NCBI RefSeq assembly: GCF_041146395.1
Contig: NC_090986.1
Location: 42,568,001 to 42,632,000, forward strand
Source of the DNA: Eulemur rufifrons
Lineage: Eukaryota; Chordata; Mammalia; Primates; Lemuridae
Direction: 5' to 3'
DNA length: 64,000 nt
Positions 49,806 to 63,600 of this stretch are shown here, piece by piece; positions within the stretch are counted from its first letter, which is position 1; each line of letters starts with the position of its first letter. A model generated the notes under the pieces. That model was not told the DNA's origin, searched no databases, and saw only the letters and a program-made list of their open reading frames with translations. The position numbers were made by a program, and so were the translations under genes.

Positions 49806-51660
49806 GATTTGCAAGTACAACAGTTCCCTAGGTTGCCCCCCATTCATTTCCTGAGAACTGCAGAGAGCCGCTGAGAGGCTCTGCGTGTGCGTGTGCGTGT
49901 GCGCGGGTGACGCCGTGTGTGTGCGAGAGTGAGTGTGTGTGCGCGCGTGTGTGAGAGAGAGAAAGGGAAAGAGAGGGGGACTCTGTGTGAGGGAAAGAAA
50001 ACAATTTCTCCTGCTCTGCAGCTTCTGTTCAGGTCTGTGCCGATTCCGTTTCTTATCAAAATAAACAACCCCCTCCTTTTTTTTTTTTTTTTTTGCCATC
50101 CCAAATCAGACCGTATTCTCTTTACATGCTTTATTTTCCTTCTGTCATCTGCTCAAGTTAAATCATTTTGGTTGGTCTGTGTTCTTAAAGGGGGAAAGTA
50201 TTGGGAAGCGGGAGGGGGCCGGGGAAGGGCGATGCTGTTGCAAAGCAAGTAGCGTCGGTTGGATTCGTGGAGAAGAAAGGAGGTTTCTTTTCCCCCTTCC
50301 CCTAATTTTTTTTTTTTTTTAAAAGAACTTATCAAGTAACGTGAATTAAGCAAATGTTTTTCTACCCCTAGTGGAATTGTTGGTTGCAGTGTTTGCCTGA
50401 CAGTTGCCAAGGATGAGAAATAAAACCCCAGGGCTGAATGGGGGGGGGTGTTGTGGAAGTAGTTGGCCCCCAGGAATAGAGCCGGCTGGATGAATAGCTG
50501 CCGCACCGGGGCCGTGTGGGCTCTGTGTGTGCGCTGGAGAGAGTGGAGGGGAAGGGGTTAAGGCAGAGATGACACTGCTGGCATGAATAGTGGTCCTGGT
50601 GCTACATTCATTATTGTCTCTGGCCGTAATGATGTGTAACTGTCACTTGCTACAGTGCCTGGTCCATGGAAGTAGCCAGGGGGTGGCCCATGGCTGTTAT
50701 TTTCAATTACGGGTGACCTGGCCGGAGCTGGCAAGGGGCAACTTTGCACGTCCACCCGGGCCGGGAACCCGCGGAGCCGGCCTGGGAGCCACTTCTTGCC
50801 TTAGAAGCTCGCTCCGAGGGCTCGGACTTGACCTCCGAGACATTAGTTGGTGTTCACGTTAGATGCTCCCCTACAGGGAGAATCAATCCTGTTTTTGTTG
50901 GGTAGAGAACTGCCTACTAGAACTTTGAAAACTTTTATCTTTGGGGAAAAGGGTGGGGTGCACTCAACAGTTTTGTTTCGCAGTGCATTTGAAGCAAATG
51001 CTTGGAAAAAGTACCAATTCCTTTGTTATATGCCCTGCAGCTTCCCAACCCCCTTCACCCTGCGCTTCGAGTTTTGCATACTTTAATAGTAATAGTCTTA
51101 ATTCGGCTGATAAAAGCTGACTGTGTTGAGATAAAGGATATTAATACAACGGAATGTGTAATCTGGATAAACAGTTTGTGTAGTTAATATTGTCAGCCGT
51201 CTAATTTAACTGTACAGATGGCTTAAGTGTCATTCTGTATGGATTGTTTTAAGTAATTCCACTGGCTAATAGAATTCTCGGCCAACCGCTCGCATATTTT
51301 ATTTTAAAGCAGCGTTAAATATTCTCTGTTTCCCTGCAACACCGGAGAGATGAGCAACTCTATTTACATTTAGTGCATGTGCATCTAGTTGCTTCGGTAG
51401 ACATCTGCCAATCAGATACACGTCATTCTGCAAATCCACCTAGACGCCTCCATGCCCTCTTCCTACTGGACGACAGAGTTGTTTAGTTAAGTAAATGCTT
51501 TGAAATAAATTTGGTGCCTTTTAGCAAACAGCAGCCTGTCATGGGAATAGGAGTGGTCACTTTGAGGAGGGGGTGTATGCCATCTTCTAAGAAACTAGAA
51601 CTGACATTTAATTAAAACAGTGGACCCCCTCCCCCCCAAAAACGCCTGGTCGTGCTATTT
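49806..51660. promoter_or_regulatory. Repeat-free promoter-proximal block
   Basis: About 1.8 kb downstream of the island without recognisable repeats apart from the TG/GA tract. It contains clustered transcription-factor-like words: ctgataa (51108-51114), gagataaag (51128-51136), ggaatgtg (51151-51158, a TEAD-type site) and octamer-like tttacattt/gtgcatgtgcat around 51362-51385. An imperfect hairpin lies at 50592-50665. Regulatory function is inference; conservation cannot be measured here. Confidence 0.35.
49885..49975. repeat. (TG)n then (GA)n low-complexity tract
   Basis: Alternating purine-pyrimidine gtgtgcgtgtgcgtgtgcg passing into gagagagagaaagggaaa. Explains the histidine/threonine-rich shadow frames on the minus strand. 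Confidence 0.9.
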
Positions 51661-54190
51661 ACAGACCTCATTTACATGTTTATATTTTTTAAAACCACAT
51701 AGAAATTGGTTACGTTAAAGGGATATACTTTTAGGCTAGAAAATGTTGAACTACGGAGGCTTAGTAGAAATAGGATATTGAAGGACAGACATTTCAATTG
51801 CATAAGTTATATCTTTGTCGCTGCAGACTGGTCAATCTTGATACTAGATTGAGTGTATTAAACTGCTTTGAGTTGGGGAGGGAGCAATTTGAGCATGCTA
51901 GAATTGGCAGAAATTTGTAGTGTATTTAGGAAAGAGGTATAATTGTATCAATTAATAACTATTATGCAATTTACTTGCACTGGTGAAATTTAAAATGTTT
52001 CCATGTAAAATTTTCATAATTTATGAACTGAAACCGTGTAACCAACGTAGATAGCTATGTTAGGTTAAACAAAGCATTCATGAGAGGTTTCTGTTTATTT
52101 TTGAAGCCTTTCAGTTATTTATCTACTACTTAGTAATGTCAGCTAAACTTTATTGTGGAATGCTTTTTATGACTATTTATTGAATAAAAATTGTTGTGCT
52201 AATGAGCTCTTAATATTTCACCCCCCTCGCCCCCCAGAAAGTTCTCTTTCAAGAAATGAATGTCATTTGGGAGGCAATGGTCCTGGTATAGCATTTGAGA
52301 CCTTGACCTTAACAACTCTTTGGCTGGTGGTTGTTTACTACAGCTGCAGCCTATGTGTGTACTGAAAGGGAAGGGACTGCAAACAGGAGTGAACTCACTC
52401 TCCTGGGGCCAAGGAAGAGCAAATCAGGATGCTTTGACGTTCATTGTCAAGAGCATGCATGAGGGCCTGTAATATCCATAGTGTTCTGGTCATGTAAACA
52501 ACAACAAAAAAATAGATATATGTTGCTCAGCGATTTTTTTCCCCAGTCTCTTGTGAAGGGAAATTATGTACTTCAACAGCCTCAGAGTGAGTTTTAGATA
52601 TTACAGTATATCGTGAAGCAGGCTGTTATCAACTTAATGATATAATTTGGTCTTAAATATAGGTATGTTTTATCTAGGCAAAGACTACATAAGTGCTTAG
52701 GCCTCTAGACCTATACCAAGGGTGTTTTTGAATTCAAGCCAGTGTTGGTTAATCTAGAGTTTTGAGTAACCTTACCCAGTGAGATGATATTGTTAAATAG
52801 TTGAACGTATAAAGAGGTCCTGGACTTTTTCTCCATCATAGAAAATGGAAAGCCTGGAATTTCATATTTATGTAAATTAAATGACAGAATAGTCACATTA
52901 AGTTGGGGTGTCAGATGGTTTGTTTTCTTGTGAGAGAAATGATCTTAGAGTGCTAAGTTCATAAATCTAGCTGTAGATAGTTTGTGTAGTAATAATGAAA
53001 TAGTTGTATAAAACTACTAAAGGTTATGGCACAAAGTCATTTGAAAAGTTATTCTTTTTTGGCATATAAGTATACCCACTTGTGCTTGGATATTGATTAA
53101 TGAACAAGAGCTAAAAATCCAAAAACTGTTTTATTCTTTATCTTTTTTCTTCAGAAAACAGCTTTCATTTTTGTAAACAAGTTCTGAAATACTTTGCAGT
53201 TGCTTATCTCTGTCCTTTACATTTTGAAAATACCATATAGTAGTAGACTGGAAAAATCTATATTTTTACCCAATGTTTGTTTTTGTTTCTAAATTCAGAC
53301 TTTTGCATTTTGCAGCCTACAAGTGATCCACAGCTTTCAACTTTAAATGTGTACAAAATGTAAGGGTAAAAATATTAAAATTAAATCACTGGCAACACCC
53401 TTTAACCACAGCCTTAACTCATCTACCACAACCACTCCTCCCAAAAGCAAAATACAAGTAAACAGATGGGCCTTGCCCTGTACCCCAGAGGTCAGCAGCC
53501 TTAGGCTGTGTCAGACCTGCCTTGTTTCTGGATCCCAAGCCCAGCTCGGAGCCCAGCTAGAGAGCTGACTGACTTCAACCGACCAGAATTCATTTTCAGG
53601 GCCTAGGTCTGCCACACCCTATCTGATGTCAGCTATTGAGTTCTTGTGGTAGAGAACACATGCTGTGGATTAAATGGTTACTTTCTCTATATATTCTCAG
53701 TAATTATGTTACAAAAGGATTTTTCGGTTTGGGTGTTTATTGTCATAAAGTGGCTACTTGAGTAGTCTTATTGCTCCATAAAAATTTGTTTTGGTCGGCA
53801 GTGGATTATGGGATATTCACCCAAAGAATTCTACTCTAGTATGGTCTTTCTTCCTGTCTTTTTTTGAACTTAAAGTCATACTTCTCTTTTGTTGCTAATC
53901 TCTTGGTCTATATCTTTGAATATTTATGAGTGTAATAATTCAACTGGTCCAAAGAGTATTGCTGTCTAGGTACAGAAGGTGTAGCAGAAAGCTCTTGCTG
54001 CTGGTTTGCTGTGTGGAAGGTGAGAGGGAAAAAAATTAGAGAGCTTTGGGCTGGTTTCCCCACCCCCATCAAAAGCTATGGAAGCTATCTTGATTACTAC
54101 CTACAGCCAGGAATTGTGTTCCAAGTGTGACGTGCATGATGCTTTTCAGTATATATGGTTTTTCACAATAATTCCTGGCATGATGTGTAT
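51661..54190. other. Putative intron, no repeat or exon recognised
   Basis: AT-rich sequence with only short motifless frames. If the CpG-island gene runs on the plus strand this is the body of its first intron. Confidence 0.4.
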
Positions 54191-54195
54191 GTATA

Positions 54196-54624
54196 CATTT
54201 GGCACCCTGTATCCACGGGTTCTGCATTGGTGGATTCATCCAACCACAGATATTGAAAATATTTGGGGGAAAAATGATAAAATAATACAAATAAAATAGT
54301 TTGGCAACGATTTACATAGTCTATACATTGTATTAGGTGTTATAAGTAATCTAGAGATGATTTAAAGTAGTGGTCCCCAACCTTTTTGGCACCAGAGATC
54401 AGTTTCATGAAATATAATTTTTCTATGGACCAAGGATGGAGGGGCAGAGCTCAGGTGTACCTCAGCCTGGGAATGGGGACCACAGATTTAAAGCATATGG
54501 GAGGATGTGTGCAGGTTATATGCAAATACTACCTCATTTCGTATAAGGGACTCAAACATCCATGGATTTTGGTATCTTCTGGGGGTGTCCAGGAATTCAT
54601 CCCACGATGAGGGATGACCATATT
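54196..54624. mobile_element. Tigger-type element carrying a nested hAT insertion
   Basis: Starts catttggcaccctgtatcca after TA at 54194-54195. It contains catccaaccacagatattga, gtattaggtgttataagtaa, and after the insertion gggaggatgtgtgcaggtta and acatccatggattttggtat, in the order of a pogo/Tigger MITE, ending near gagggatgacca. The right terminus has decayed. Confidence 0.85.
54368..54485 (+). mobile_element. MER1: MER1-like hAT nested in Tigger
   Basis: tagtggtccccaaccttttt at the start and gaatggggaccacag at the end, with perfect 8-bp duplications atttaaag at 54360-54367 and 54486-54493. Removing it restores a continuous Tigger sequence. Only 118 bp, so internally deleted. Confidence 0.92.
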
Positions 54625-54700
54625 ATGTATACATACGTATTCATGTTTTGTGTATATGTATATATTTAGTATTTATATATATGCATTTGTGTTTTATATT
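54625..54700. repeat. AT-rich low-complexity tract
   Basis: Tandem-like tatgtata/tatatat words. Confidence 0.8.
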
Positions 54701-55029
54701 CTCTATCTGTATTGGTATATAACCGCCCAACACACTGTATACATATTATGACCAAGAATTATAGTAAAAAGCAACATATACATGTATATAAAAAAGAGGG
54801 AAAATAGTCTGGTTTTTTTTTTCAAATTCTGTGTTTAGTAAAACTATACTTACCTTGAGATTAACAAGCTAACTCATAACAAAACATAAAAGCAGTCCCC
54901 CCTCAAAGGAAACAAACCTAAATGGCAACCAAGATAAGTTATTGTAAAAAATGAAATAAATAAAAAGAAAACCTTCCAATTAGGTGGCCTCTAAGATTAT
55001 GCATCCTAGAATCAGAACTAATTTCAGTG

Positions 55030-55205
55030 GTAGAAATATTTCAGTTTGAATCTGGCTGTCTTGCTTACTAACTCAGGATGACCTTAGTGAAAGTTCTTCA
55101 CCTCTCTAACTTTATAAAATGGGAAAAATATTATGTAGCTTATGGGGCTGTGGCGAGGGTTAAATGAGGTAATGTGGCTAAAAGTCACTTTGTAAAACTA
55201 TGAAG
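55030..55205 (+). repeat. MIR: MIR SINE
   Basis: cagtttgaatctggctgtct, gatgaccttagtgaaagttc, cacctctctaactttataaa, gttaaatgaggtaatgtgg in MIR order. Confidence 0.8.
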
Positions 55206-55369
55206 TACTGATGTGGCAACTGATTCGACAAGAAAACCCCTCCCTCCAAACCCTCCCTTCCTCCCTGCCAAAAGGGATGGACTTTCTAGCTTCTCAAAGT
55301 GAGCGTATAAATTACACTTATGGAGAAGGAATTTCCGAGTGTGGGTAGAAAACTTCTGGCAGTCAAAGG

Positions 55370-55440
55370 TCATGAATTCCATTCCTGTCTCACCAGAGAT
55401 TTGCTCTACAACCTTGAGAAAGTCACTCTTAAAAAGTTTC
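55370..55440 (+). repeat. MIR: MIR core fragment
   Basis: tgaattccattcctgtctca then ctacaaccttgagaaagtca resembles the MIR core. Confidence 0.5.
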
Positions 55441-56254
55441 AGTGTAGCTGGTATAAAAGTTACTGACTATTAACATTTATATAATGCAGGTGAAGTATCT
55501 GAGCTTTTCAAAAGAAATACGTAAAATTACATTTCACATGATCATTTACAGAAAATTGAAAATAAAGATCAACAACGATTAGCGATTGAAAACCTGCAGG
55601 CTACTTCTTTAATGAGTCCACTGAAGCTTCTATCAACTGGTCATTAAAAATGCCTTTATTTTTTTTAATAGAATCATTACATTTGTAATGTTGTATTATC
55701 ATTCCAAACAGTATATTAAACTGCAGATCCCCAGTTAAGCCAAGATTCTGTTGATTAAGCTATGTCTCATGGCTTAAAAGATACTTGGCTAGACTAAAAC
55801 ATTGTTGCAATGCAAGTTGTGTTTTCTTAACTGCTTTATACAAAGTATACAACAAAGAATGGTGGATGATGGGGGTCTTACATGGTTATTTAAAATTTAT
55901 TAAACGCATATTTATAATCACACTTAAATAATTTTTCCCCAACTACATTTTCTCCAGTTAAAAAAGAAACAAGGAATTTTTTCTTTCACCTCTGCCTATA
56001 CTTGTAAGAGCAAAGAAACAGACTCAAACTAGCTCATCAGTGTAACTCATTTAAACTCTTTCCATGTAACAAGTACATCTTGCCTGACTCCCGTTCATGT
56101 TACAACTATCACTGTGAACATTAACATCACTTTTTGTGGGGCTATTTTATACACCATCCTCTGCTTTAAGAATACACTGGGTTCCAGTCTGTATTCTCTG
56201 GCCCCGTAGTACACTGCCATTCCTTCTGGTGTTAATTGCTTGTTGATATGCTTT

Positions 56255-56398
56255 GTGTTGCCCCAGTAATAAGCCCTTTGAGAGCAGGAAATAAATCTTC
56301 TTCATAGTTAGTTTACTGTCATCTAACACAGTGTCTAACACGGAGACTGATACATGGTAAGTGCTAAAATACTTACTGAAAGAATGAATTAAGGAATA
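56255..56398 (+). repeat. L2: L2 3'-end fragment, plus strand
   Basis: ccctttgagagcaggaaata, tctaacacagtgtctaacac, tacatggtaagtgctaaaat, gaaagaatgaatt match the L2 terminus. Confidence 0.75.
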
Positions 56399-56399
56399 G

Positions 56400-59300
56400 T
56401 GACCATGTAGTCTATATGACTGTCTTTTTAGTAGCTAAATGCCACTGTCATGGTCTTTTCCTATCTGAGCCATCCATCTCTAGCTAAATATATTCAACTC
56501 TACTAGCCATTTCTCAATTCACTATATTTTCCTGACAAAAAGTTTTTCTTCTTGCAAAAAGAAGCCTGTAGTGTAGTAGAGTCAAACGGTGCTGCATGCG
56601 AAACATCAGACTACCCAGTTTTTACTTGTCTAACTGGGCAAATTAATTCTTCAAGTCTCAGTTTACTGGTAAATGAAAACAAAAACAAAACCTAATGTCA
56701 GTATTGAGGAATGTTTTTGAAGATTGACATGTGTGATAAGCATCTCTTGTGGCACTTTTTTACATGTTTAGGGCTCAATAAATAAGTCTGCTGTAGTATA
56801 TTGATGCTGCTCTTAAAAGTGGCCATTCAGAATGAATAGTAGTTACAAAATAAAATAGCTACTCTATTGTACAGCTACTGTAATACAGAAGTTAGGCAAT
56901 GGGCTTTTCATATGTTAGCTTATTTAATATCTACTCATTAGTAAACAGGTACTGGTAGCCCTTGCCTTTTGTATAGTTGACTTTCAGATAATTGGCATGT
57001 AGAATACCATATGTGGTGACCTCTAAATTGCCTCTTATATACTAGATTTTGACTTATGAACATCATTTGATGAATGCTGTTTTTGAGCTATTGTGTTGCT
57101 GTCTTGCCAAGTTAACTCCTCTCCAGCCCCTGCTGTGCTATGACTTTGACACTTTTGGCACTAATTTCAAAAATTATTTGAAAATTTTATTGCTTTTTAC
57201 CTTATTTTAACAAAATGAATAGAAAAAAAGGGAGAAAATGAAAGTGGTGCTTTTAGTTATGAGAAACAATTGGTTTATTATCGTGGTATATAATTGAGAG
57301 AATCATCATTAGGTGTGTTGAAGGTATTGAATCTTTACTGAAATTGCTTAATGGAGTTAACTTGATGAATTATGAAAAATAAAATTACAGAACATACAAA
57401 ATAGTAGATAGATATTTTTAATGACTATTTAATAGATTGCATATAATTGCAGATTTTGTAATTTCCCTTTTGTCTGCGGCAATGTGTCCTTTGAACCATA
57501 AGTCTGGTCCCTTTTATATATTCAAGTTTTGTACAAGTTTATAGAAGTGTATAATATATAAAATTATGAGATTTCATCCTTTATTCAATAAATATTCTGT
57601 GATATATATCATATAATATGTATCATATTTGTATCATGCAATATATAGTTGTATGATACATATTTGTATCATATAACATATAGTTGTATCATTATGTAGT
57701 TGTATCATGCAATATAACATATCTATAATATAGGACATATACACTATATGTAGTATGTTATGATTTCTATTTCATAGATGTAGACATTGATTTTCAGCAA
57801 AGTAAAGTAATGCAATCATGGTCAATAATCTGTTTGCCTTAAAGTAGACATTTGCATACTAGAAAGCTCCCTGAACTTACGTCTTGTATTACTTTTATCT
57901 CCCTCCAACGTTACATACAACATTCTACAGTTAGCCTTGCTGTTGAATAGAGCAAAAATGGGAGTATTACACAAATAAATGTTGTTTAGAGGCTGTGTTA
58001 TTTGTTGTAGATTATATTAACATACTACATTTACTAGAATACATTTACTATAATATTTACTTCATTACAGAAGCCACTCCTGTGTTTGCTGATACATGTA
58101 CTAAAATAAATTATGAAACCTTACCTAAAAAATTATTTTAGATGGAAACTGCAATAGGATGTTCCACAACAGTGGTAATAGTAGACTAATAAATCCATTC
58201 TGCTATGGGATAAAGCTATAAAGTTAGGGACATAATAAAAGTCATAAAAATATTATTTTTATTAAAAAATGCTTCACTTACCCATTTGACTTACACATAT
58301 GTAGCTCTTACTATGTATAAGGACTCATATACGAAAATGAGTAGGACATTATCATTAATGAGCTGAAAATCAAGAAGGGAAGGTAAGACATGTTGAAAGT
58401 TATAATACAGAGTAATTTGTTATAAGTGGACAAATTTGCTATAAGTTGCTTAAACAAAGTACATGGGGAAAAGTTGCTTCTATATGGGAAATCAAAGTTT
58501 CAGGTTTTAGTAGATATATAACAAAAATCCTTCGTGGAAAAAGCTTGCTTTTTTATAGAAAAGAAAATGCAAACCTGCTAATGGATGAATGCAAATTATA
58601 AACATATTTTAGCAGCTGTGGTGATTTCCTACCTCTTTCTTTCTGTTATCTTTTAGAGCTGATGGCTTTATGGTGTTTTGGCAAACTTTTATCATTTGCC
58701 ATATCACCAGAAAATTTTCTTTTCTAAAACTGAATCCTAAGATGTACTTAGTAAGTCATACAGTGTTATAATGAGTTTGGAGGAGGTTTATTTGGGCTGT
58801 AAAAGCAAAACAAAATAATAATGATGACTGAATACAATTTTTAAAAATACATTTTCTGTGATGCTATCTAATGCAGTTCTTTCGTACTGTTGAAGGGATC
58901 CAATGTGTATTATTTTAGTTTTATATAATAGCAATCTTAGCCTTGACCAAAAATCTTTTAAACAATGGAAATATTATTTAAATATTAAATGAAATATTAC
59001 ATTAATTTATATTAAATTAAAATATTTTAATATTAATAGGGAATAGGAATAAGTTTTTTAAAGATAAGAACAATGAAGGAAAAACTTGAAAACATACATT
59101 TTATAGACGATCACAGTCAGTTGCAATTATCAGAGGTGTTACTTGAAGGGATATTTTTAAAGAAACTTTAGGTGGATGTTTCAAGGGTAACATTCTTTGG
59201 AATGTGCAGTATCTAGGTGAAATACAGGTAACTTTAGCAAACACAAAATATTCAGAGAGACAACAAGAAAGAAATGAACTCAATGATTCTATAAAAAGCA

Positions 59301-59460
59301 TTAATGGAATTCTTATTTTATACTGAGCACTCTGTTGAATATGGTGGGATTATTCCAAAGCTCTAGGCTGAAGCAGTTACCTTGGATTTTATTTATAGAT
59401 AACGTGACAATTAAGGCAGTTTAGAATACGTAAGTATAGACTAACGAAAAAAAATTGCTT
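56400..59460. other. Putative intron with an AT-rich minisatellite-like patch
   Basis: At about 57597-57750 words of the type gtatcata/atagttgtatcat recur irregularly. No gene or dateable transposon was recognised in the remainder. Confidence 0.4.
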
Positions 59461-59499
59461 AGTGATTGGTGGTCTACAGAGTGGTTTTAGTTTCATCCT

Positions 59500-59645
59500 G
59501 ATAGTCCTATAAGGTGAATTGGACACATGTTACCCATTTTATTGATGAGAACATTAAAGTCAAGAGAAGGTAAAGTGGCAGAGTCAAAACTAGAACTAGA
59601 AAGTGGCAAAGTCAAAACTAGAACTCTGCTAACACCAGTAAAATA
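59500..59645 (-). repeat. MIR: MIR fragment with internal 28-bp duplication
   Basis: cccattttattgatgagaac, attaaagtcaagagaagg, agtggcagagtcaaaactag are reversed MIR words. The unit aaagtggcagagtcaaaact... of 28 bp is duplicated at 59572-59599 and 59600-59627. Confidence 0.7.
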
Positions 59646-59934
59646 GTTTTTTTTTTCTGTTTCATACTACTGCTATCTTCCTAACTTTCATTTAGGCTCA
59701 ATAAGCCAAAACTTTGAAAGTCTGCATTGCATAGAAGAGGAGTCACCTTCTAGCGTCTAGCTCATATTTTGAAATGCTCAGTGAATATCAGATGAGTTCT
59801 TATTTCCAAAATGCACTTTAAAAAGACATAAAATACTCTATATATAACAGGCCAGAGAGATCAACCTAGTCAGCCCTGGAAGAGATTGTGCAGTTAGAGA
59901 CATCCATACCCTTGAGAGAAAATTAGGGAGATGG

Positions 59935-60030
59935 TTCATTACTTACCATGTGCCAAGGCTTGTGGTAGGTGCTAAGAATACAAAGGTAACTAAAATATGG
60001 GCTTTGTCCCAAAGTATAGACAGGTCAAGA
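59935..60030 (-). repeat. L2: L2 3'-end fragment, minus strand
   Basis: acttaccatgtgccaaggct, taggtgctaagaatacaaag and ggctttgtcccaaa follow the reversed L2 terminus. Confidence 0.65.
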
Positions 60031-60649
60031 CAGAAGTAGAGTATTCTTCCTAATCATTGGGGGCGTGGGGAAGGCAGGATAGCTAAGCCTAAAGGAGAAA
60101 GAGCCAAGTTAGTGTATTCTGGTTTAGTTTATTTTCTTCATTTAGACCTTCCCTGTGCTTAAAAAATACCCTAGATATTTTTAGATTTATGCTCCAATGT
60201 CTTTTAAGTACTTTTAATCTTATCAGAAAATCTTTTCTATTTAGGCATGTACTTTTCTAAGTTTTTCTTTCAAAAACTTTTGTACATTTATTGCATTAAA
60301 TACATTAAATGTGTAGGATAAATTTTAAAGGTGTTATGTCTTTTAATATTTCCAACCAACTCATAGATAGGAAGTATTTATGATATTTAAATGTGAATTT
60401 ACTTTTATTTCTATGACTCTTTAGTTTTTCAGAGGAACACAACTGAAAATCTATAGGAAATAAGTTTTGTTTTGCAGAAACTCACATTCATGGGCAGTGT
60501 TTACAAGTATATCTTTCTGATAAAAGTGGATATACTTGTATAGAGACTTTAAAATTCATTTTTTAGCAAACTCCTTTGTCTTTTACTTAGCTTCTCTTCT
60601 TCCTCTAGACAATAATAGTACTCCATTTGTCCATAGTAACCCATGTTGT

Positions 60650-63600
60650 CAGAATTATTATGTGTCCTTTTATACTTCTCTCCATATCCATAAATGGTAG
60701 GAACATCTATGCACATAAAGTTTTGGTCAATGCTTATAAAAATGGAATAAGTCTTTTTAAACTCCTGTTCATTTTTTTTCATTCAGTATTGCCTAAGGGA
60801 AATCCTTCTACTCAGCTGGTATAGTTCTAATCCACTCAAAAAACTGTTGTATAGTATTCCAAGGTATGGTTAGTCTACTCAAATCATTCATTTACTGATG
60901 GGTGATACTGTGTTTCTAGTTTCTGCCACCAAAACCAATATTGTAATAAATATCTTTATAGCTATATCTTGATAGACCTACGGGATAGATTCCCAGGGAT
61001 AGGATTATTTCTTCAAAATGTACATGTGATTTCGGTTTTCATAAATGTTGCCACTTTGCTTTGAAAAGAATAGAGCACAGTTCACATTTTACCAGCAATG
61101 CAGGCAAATACCCTTTCCTGAATCTCCATCAACAAGAGTTGACACTTTTCCAGTCTGATAATTGTATATTGATATGTCATTGTTACTTTAATTAGTATTT
61201 CCTGATTGCTAGTGACTTTGAACATATTTATCTGTTTGTAGGCAAATTGGAATTTTCCTAAGAATTGTCCCTTCATATTCTTTGTCCATTTTTAAGATGT
61301 GGTTATTTTATTGTCCTTCTGTGGGAATTCTTCATACATTACATCCACTAACCATCTGTCTGACATCTGCATTGCAAATCATGCCTATTCAAGAGGTATC
61401 TTTTGATACAAAACATTTTAAAGTTTTGTATAATTAATTTGTTCTCTTTTTTTTCTTTGTTTGGTTTCCTGTTTTAAGGTTTTCTCCATTGATAAAATAG
61501 ACATGTAATCTCCTATACCTAGATTTAATTTTTTCCCCATTTTGTTTTTATCTTTAATCAATTTGGACCTTATTGTTGTATATGGTATAAGAGAGGGAGT
61601 CCACTTTTATTTACTTTCAGATGCAATAACCATACTATTGTATCAACACCATTTTTGAGGTAATCTATCCTTTTCCTAGAGAATATGAATTTTACGTATG
61701 TCCTGTCTTATGTTTTCATATCTCTTATAGTACCTGATATTTTCTTTTGTAATTTTCTTGGGTATTCTCAGACATGTAACTAACATTGATTTGTAAGAAA
61801 CATTTTAACCATGCTCACATTTCCCCTGGGCAAAAAAATGTACAAAATCCCTAGTTTTTGTTAGGATTCTAATTGGGATTGCATTAAATTATATATAATC
61901 TTGGGATAATTAACATTTTAAAGTTTTTGCAGTGCATTATGTTGTCTCAATTGAAGAGTGTTGATATTTTTCCATTTGCTCATATCTTATTTTTTGTATT
62001 TCAAATATATTTTAATGTTTTATTTATAGTGGTAATTTTCTCTTTAATTAAATTTATTTCTAAGTACTTCATAGCTTTTTGGCTATTTTATGTCTATCGA
62101 GATAGTATAGCTTTCTTTCTTAGACTGTTTATAATGAATTGTAACAATTGATTTTTGAATGTTGTATCAGACTTGTATTGCTTATATAAGTCTTAAGTTG
62201 GTTCTGATGTATTATTATATATATCTGGATTTGATTTTCTAATATTTTATTAAGGATTTTCTTTTTAAGTGGGAGGTAATGGTCAGTAGCCTTTTTCTTT
62301 CCTTTTAATGTCTTTGTCTGATTTTGGTTTCACAGTCTTCCTAGCTTCATAAAATGAATTGGGAAGTTTTTCACCCTCTTTTAATTTTTTGAAAACTTCA
62401 TGTAGAATTACTACTATTTCTTCCATAAAAGTGTGGGAGAATTCACCAGAGAATCCATCTGGGTTTAGAGGCTTTTTTTTTTTTTTTTTTTTTGGTAGGA
62501 AGGTTTAAACTATAAATTCAATTTATTTGACAACTACAGTACTATTTAGGTTATGTTTCCTTTTGAGTGTCTTGTTATTTGTATTTTTGAAGGAATGTGA
62601 CCTTTTAATCTAAGTTTTGGAATTTATTGGCATTAAGTTGTACATATTCCCTTTTCTTTTAATGTTTGTAGGATCTGTCATGGTATCTTTGTTTTTATTC
62701 CTGAAGCTGTTGACTTGTGATTTTTCTCTTTTTATCTTGATCAATCTGGCTAGAGGCTTATCAATTTTATTGATGTTTTAAAAAAACCAGGTTTTAGTTT
62801 CATTGATTTTGTTTTTTGTTATTTTTCTCTTTTCTAATTCATTGATTCCTGATCTTTATTGTTTCCTTCCTTCTGTTGTAGGTTTAATTTGTCATTTTTC
62901 TAGTTTCTTAAGATGGAAGTGTAAACTATTGAGACCTTTCTTCTTTTCTTATATGAAGATTTAATATTATAAATTTTACTCTGAGAACTATTTTTAATTT
63001 TCATTCAACAATTTTCTATTTTCCATTGTGATTTCTTCTTTGACCCTGGATTATTTAGAATTATGTTGTCTAATATTCAAATATTTGGGGATTTTGCTGA
63101 TATCTTTCTATTAGTGATTTCCAGTTGAATTCATTGGTTTTTAGAAAACATACTTTGTATGATTTCAATTCTTTAAAAATTTGCTGCGATTTGTTTTATG
63201 GCCCAGAATATGGTTTATTTTGTTCAATGTTACATGAACAATTGAAAACAGTGTTTCCTGTCATTGTTGGGTGGAGCATTCTATAAATGTCAATTAGGCC
63301 AAGTTGGTTCATAATGGTCATATGTTCTGTATTGTTACTGATCTTTTTAAAATTTTGACTCCTTGTTCTGTCAGTTATTGGGAGAGGAGGAGGATTCAAG
63401 TATTGAAATACAATAGTGAATTTCTCTAATTCTCTTTTCAGTGACAGTTGTTGCTTTATGTATTTTGAAGCTCTGTTAGATACCTGCACATTTAGGATTG
63501 TAGAATTGACCTCTTTATCATCATGTGATATTCCTCTTTTTCCCTTGTAGAAAATATACAGTTGGTTCTTAACTTTTTAAAATCTAATTTTACCATCTCC

